Source: CAYQTL01 sp964420405 (lineage in GTDB: Bacteria > Acidobacteriota > Thermoanaerobaculia > Thermoanaerobaculales > Sulfomarinibacteraceae). Taken from it: DNA of 10,452 nucleotides. This document shows positions 8,933 to 10,452 of the stretch, piece after piece. Where the stretch lies: assembly GCA_964420405.1 (NCBI GenBank), contig CAYQTL010000109.1:1-10452 (forward strand). Direction: 5' to 3'. The position numbers and the translations under genes were made by a program. Each line of letters opens with the position of its first letter. Position 1 is the first letter of the stretch. The notes beneath the pieces were generated by a model, which did no database searches, had not been told where the DNA came from, and worked only from the letters and a program-made list of their open reading frames with translations.

Positions 8933-9004
8933 GGCGGGGGATCAACCCCCGCCCTACCAGTTGGGTTCGCGGTGGCCGGGTAGGGCGGGGGTTCATCCCC
9001 CGCC
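8933..9004. repeat. Pair of REP-like palindromes in inverted orientation
   Basis: The 26-base left arm (8933-8958) and right arm (8979-9004) are inverted copies of each other with one mismatch, separated by 20 bases. Each arm is itself a hairpin: GGCGGGGG, five loop bases (ATCAA or TTCAT), CCCCCGCC, followed on the outside-in side by CTACC. So the element can fold as two small hairpins or one large stem. It lies between divergent genes (8896-9066), which is not where a terminator is needed. The structure resembles paired REP/BIME elements. Weaker symmetry continues outside it (GTGGT near 8922, ACCAC near 9008). Confidence 0.8.
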
Positions 9005-9066
9005 GCACCACCGCCCTGGGGAATCGGCCGGCCATGGCGGGGGGTTCGCCGGCACGGAGGTGGACG

Positions 9067-9681
9067 ATGAAGACGACCGTCCTCATGATCTCGGCGGTGG
9101 TGGCGATGTCGGTCGCCGGGACCGGCTGCAGCGGACCGGCGCCGACGGCGGCGACCGCGCAGCCGTCGTCGGCGGAGGCCGACGCGGCGACCCCGTCGGA
9201 GCCGGCGGTGCTCGACCAGGAGGTGACCTCGCTCGAGGGAGAGCCGGTCGACCTGGCGGACTTCCGCGGCTCGGTGATGCTGGTGGTGAACACCGCGTCG
9301 AAATGCGGCTACACCCCGCAGTACGCCGGCCTCGAGGAGCTCTACCAGCGGTACAGGGACCGCGGGCTGGTGGTGATCGGGTTCCCCAGCAACGACTTCG
9401 CCAACCAGGAGCCGGGGACCGCCGAGGAGATCGCCTCGTTCTGCCGCCTCAACTACGGCGTGTCCTTCCCGATGATGGCGAAGGTCGCCACCACGGGGCC
9501 GGACCGGTCGCCGGTGTACGCGACCCTGACCGAGCGCACGCCGGAGGGGATCCGCGGCGAGATCCGGTGGAACTTCACCAAGTTCCTGGTCGATCGCGAG
9601 GGCCGCGTGGTGGCCCGCTTCGAGCCCAAGGTCGAGCCCCTGTCCGACGAGCTCGTGTCGGCCGTCGAGCGTCTGCTGTAG
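9067..9681 (+). CDS. Exported glutathione-peroxidase-family (thioredoxin-type, 2-Cys) peroxidase
   Basis: This 204-residue protein reduces hydrogen or organic hydroperoxides. A signal peptide (MKTTVLMISAVVAMSVAGTG) precedes Cys21. The lipobox AGTGC is imperfect (Gly at -3), so a lipoprotein is likely but not certain. A spacer (22-48) leads to the thioredoxin-fold domain (about 49-204). Peroxidatic Cys80 lies in NTASKCGYT and is coded TGC, so it is not selenocysteine. The catalytic partners are Gln115 (FANQEPGT) and Trp168-Asn169 (RWNFTKFLV). A second cysteine, Cys126 in SFCRLNYGVSFP, is 46 residues after Cys80, the spacing of the resolving cysteine in yeast Gpx3, so thioredoxin-like recycling rather than glutathione is expected. 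The start has GGAGG (9056-9060) 6 bases upstream. It is divergent from the queuosine-precursor transporter and apparently a single-gene unit. Confidence 0.93.
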   Translation: MKTTVLMISAVVAMSVAGTGCSGPAPTAATAQPSSAEADAATPSEPAVLDQEVTSLEGEPVDLADFRGSVMLVVNTASKCGYTPQYAGLEELYQRYRDRGLVVIGFPSNDFANQEPGTAEEIASFCRLNYGVSFPMMAKVATTGPDRSPVYATLTERTPEGIRGEIRWNFTKFLVDREGRVVARFEPKVEPLSDELVSAVERLL

Positions 9682-9984
9682 GCGGTCCACAGGTTCGGAG
9701 CCGTTTGAAAGCGACGAGCGCTCCAGCGGCACAGGGACAGCGTCAGATGGCAGCGACAGGTCCAGCGACAGCGTTCCACCCGTGGGCGAGACCGGTCGCC
9801 CCCCTCCCGCGTCCGCATCCGCGCAGCGTCAGCGGCAGGCCCGGCGTCAGGGATCGCAGGAGGGTGTCAGCTGCGGCGTCGCCGGCGGAGCCGGCGGCGG
9901 TGGAGGCCGGGGTGTGCAGCGACCTCGGCAGCGTGGGTGCGAGCCGGGACGGCGGAGGACGCCACCGGGGACCCGCGGGATCTC
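9682..9984. other. 303-bp convergent intergenic region with degenerate simple repeats
   Basis: I see no credible gene here. Bases 9711-9774 are low-complexity, built from imperfect copies of AGCGACA/AGGGACAG (for example at about 9732, 9751 and 9763). A 6-bp hairpin GGGCGA/TCGCCC with loop GACCGG (9784-9801) has no T-run and is a weak terminator candidate for the peroxidase. The rest is GC-rich sequence with scattered GTCAG/GGCAG words. Open frames crossing it are Arg/Pro/Gly-rich and look like GC artefacts. Confidence 0.5.
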
Positions 9985-10200
9985 CTACCGGTGTGCCGCA
10001 GCCTCGTAGGCGGCGATGGCGGCCTGGGTCCGGCCGACCATGGCGTGGGGAGCGAGCCGGCCGCAGACGCCGTGGCCGTCGAGCGGCTGGCACAGGCCGC
10101 GGCAGAACGAAACCTGGTGCCCGTTGAGCGGGCAGGTCAGGATGCGGTACTCGGGCAGCCCGCGGTTGCGGCGCTCGTGCTTGGGTCGCAGCAGGGGCAT
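9985..10200 (-). CDS. Small four-cysteine protein, possible zinc-binding protein
   Basis: This 71-residue protein starts MPLLRPKHERRNRGLPEYRIL. Its core, CPLNGHQVSFCRGLCQPLDG then HGVCGRLAPHAMVGRT, has four cysteines (Cys23, 33, 37, 46; spacing 9-3-8) and several histidines, suggesting a small metal-bound or disulphide fold. The C-terminus is a short Ala-rich helix (QAAIAAYEAAAHR). The N-terminus is basic and no signal peptide or membrane helix is present, so it is probably cytoplasmic. The ATG at 10200 is chosen because GGAGG lies 8 bases upstream; an ATG five codons further up (10215) lacks one. The non-random Cys/His/Gly pattern and ribosome site argue for a real gene. I do not recognise a named family and assign no function. 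Confidence 0.65.
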   Translation of the reverse strand: MPLLRPKHERRNRGLPEYRILTCPLNGHQVSFCRGLCQPLDGHGVCGRLAPHAMVGRTQAAIAAYEAAAHR

Positions 10201-10260
10201 CGGCGGATCCTCCATACCCAGCATACCGCATACTGATACCGGGAATCTGTTCAACAGGCG
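10201..10260 (-). promoter_or_regulatory. AT-richer upstream patch, candidate promoter of the four-cysteine gene
   Basis: This stretch is clearly less GC-rich than its surroundings. On the minus strand it contains TTGAAC near 10254-10249, followed by several GTAT words (GGTATCA, GTATGC, GGTATGC, GGTATGG) at roughly 7-base steps. TTGAAC could be a -35 box and one of the TATG words a -10, but no pair matches both consensus and 17-base spacing well. Confidence 0.3.
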
Positions 10261-10271
10261 TGGAGCTTCGT

Positions 10272-10319
10272 CCGCTGCCGCTGCCGCTGCCGCTGCCGCT
10301 GCCGCTGCCGCTGCCGCTG
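10272..10319. repeat. (CCGCTG)8 hexanucleotide repeat
   Basis: Eight exact head-to-tail copies of CCGCTG occupy 48 bases with no interruption, immediately upstream of the four-cysteine gene's promoter patch. It is not inside any gene I accept; if read it would give Ser-Gly or Ala repeats. Confidence 0.95.
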
Positions 10320-10324
10320 GTCGC

Positions 10325-10447
10325 GCCCACCCCGGCTCCCGACTCCCGACCGCCCACCCCGGCTCCCGAACCCGACTCCCGACTCCCGACCGCGAATCCC
10401 GACTCCCGAACCCGACTCCCGATCCCTGATCCCCGATCTCCCGACAA
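10325..10447. repeat. Degenerate CTCCCGA-type tandem array at the window edge
   Basis: The sequence is built from short words CCCGACT, CCCGAAC, CCCGATC and CCCACCCCGG. An 18-base unit beginning GCCCACCCC occurs at 10325-10342 and again at 10352-10369. Another unit, CCCGAACCCGACTCCCGA, occurs at 10365-10382 and 10405-10422. Copies are imperfect and there are no uniform spacers, so this is not a CRISPR. It probably continues beyond the window. Confidence 0.8.
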
Positions 10448-10452
10448 TCGGC

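Noticed and set aside
8896..9066. Queuosine (preQ1) riboswitch upstream of the transporter
   Set aside because: The region is dominated by the paired palindromes; I could not find a preQ1-type H-type pseudoknot with its A-rich tail next to the ribosome site.
9304..9306. Possible selenocysteine site in the glutathione-peroxidase homologue
   Set aside because: The catalytic codon is an ordinary cysteine codon and a resolving cysteine is present, so no UGA recoding is needed.
9743..10447. Minus-strand frame with Ser-Gly repeats spanning the right-edge arrays
   Set aside because: The residues come straight from the simple repeats, and the frame overlaps the better-supported four-cysteine gene, which has its own ribosome site.
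10325..10447. CRISPR-like array
   Set aside because: Units are only 7-18 bases, irregularly spaced and mutually similar throughout, with no unique spacers and no cas genes in the window.

Overview
The window is about 70 % GC and almost fully coding on both strands, with G/C-ending codons throughout. It looks like chromosome of a free-living, Gram-negative-type bacterium. Three things together suggest Acidobacteriota (Thermoanaerobaculia-like) or a deltaproteobacterial/myxococcal lineage: the large Hanks-type kinase with a Pro/Ala-rich linker, the secreted beta-helix protein ending in a 'FESGDLSGW'-type motif, and the scattered GC-rich simple repeats. This is an inference from style; no marker gene fixes the taxon. 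I see no phage, transposase, tRNA, rRNA or CRISPR.

Layout. Left (1-1511, + strand): a perfect 30-bp palindrome, then a membrane zinc metallopeptidase (YugP family) and an antibiotic-biosynthesis-monooxygenase-domain membrane protein, 17 bp apart. Centre-left (1504-4180, - strand): an apparent operon transcribed leftward. It starts with a small exported protein (175 aa), continues with a 30-codon leader ORF, and ends with a transmembrane Ser/Thr protein kinase (657 aa). The leader stop overlaps the kinase start as ATGA. The leader has a perfect Shine-Dalgarno half buried in a 9-bp hairpin whose loop begins with the leader ATG. The kinase's outer-side C-terminal domain is clearly related to the small exported protein. 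Centre (4283-5968, + strand): glutamine-dependent NAD+ synthetase (nadE), divergent from the kinase operon.

Right half: a secreted right-handed beta-helix protein (6074-7828, -) lies downstream of a queuosine-precursor transporter of the YhhQ family (8017-8895, -) whose C-terminus is an Asp-Pro repeat made by a hexanucleotide microsatellite. A divergent intergenic region carrying two REP-like palindromes in inverted orientation separates the transporter from an exported thioredoxin-type glutathione peroxidase (9067-9681, +). The last 770 bp hold a small four-cysteine protein gene (9985-10200, -) and, at the window edge, an eight-copy CCGCTG repeat running into a degenerate CTCCCGA-type array.

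Functionally these are mostly housekeeping or envelope genes: membrane proteolysis, NAD synthesis, queuosine precursor uptake and peroxide defence. The least explained unit is the kinase operon. A kinase and a separate exported copy of its sensor-like domain are co-transcribed, with a structured, translationally coupled leader in front of the kinase. That is where I would look for something undescribed.
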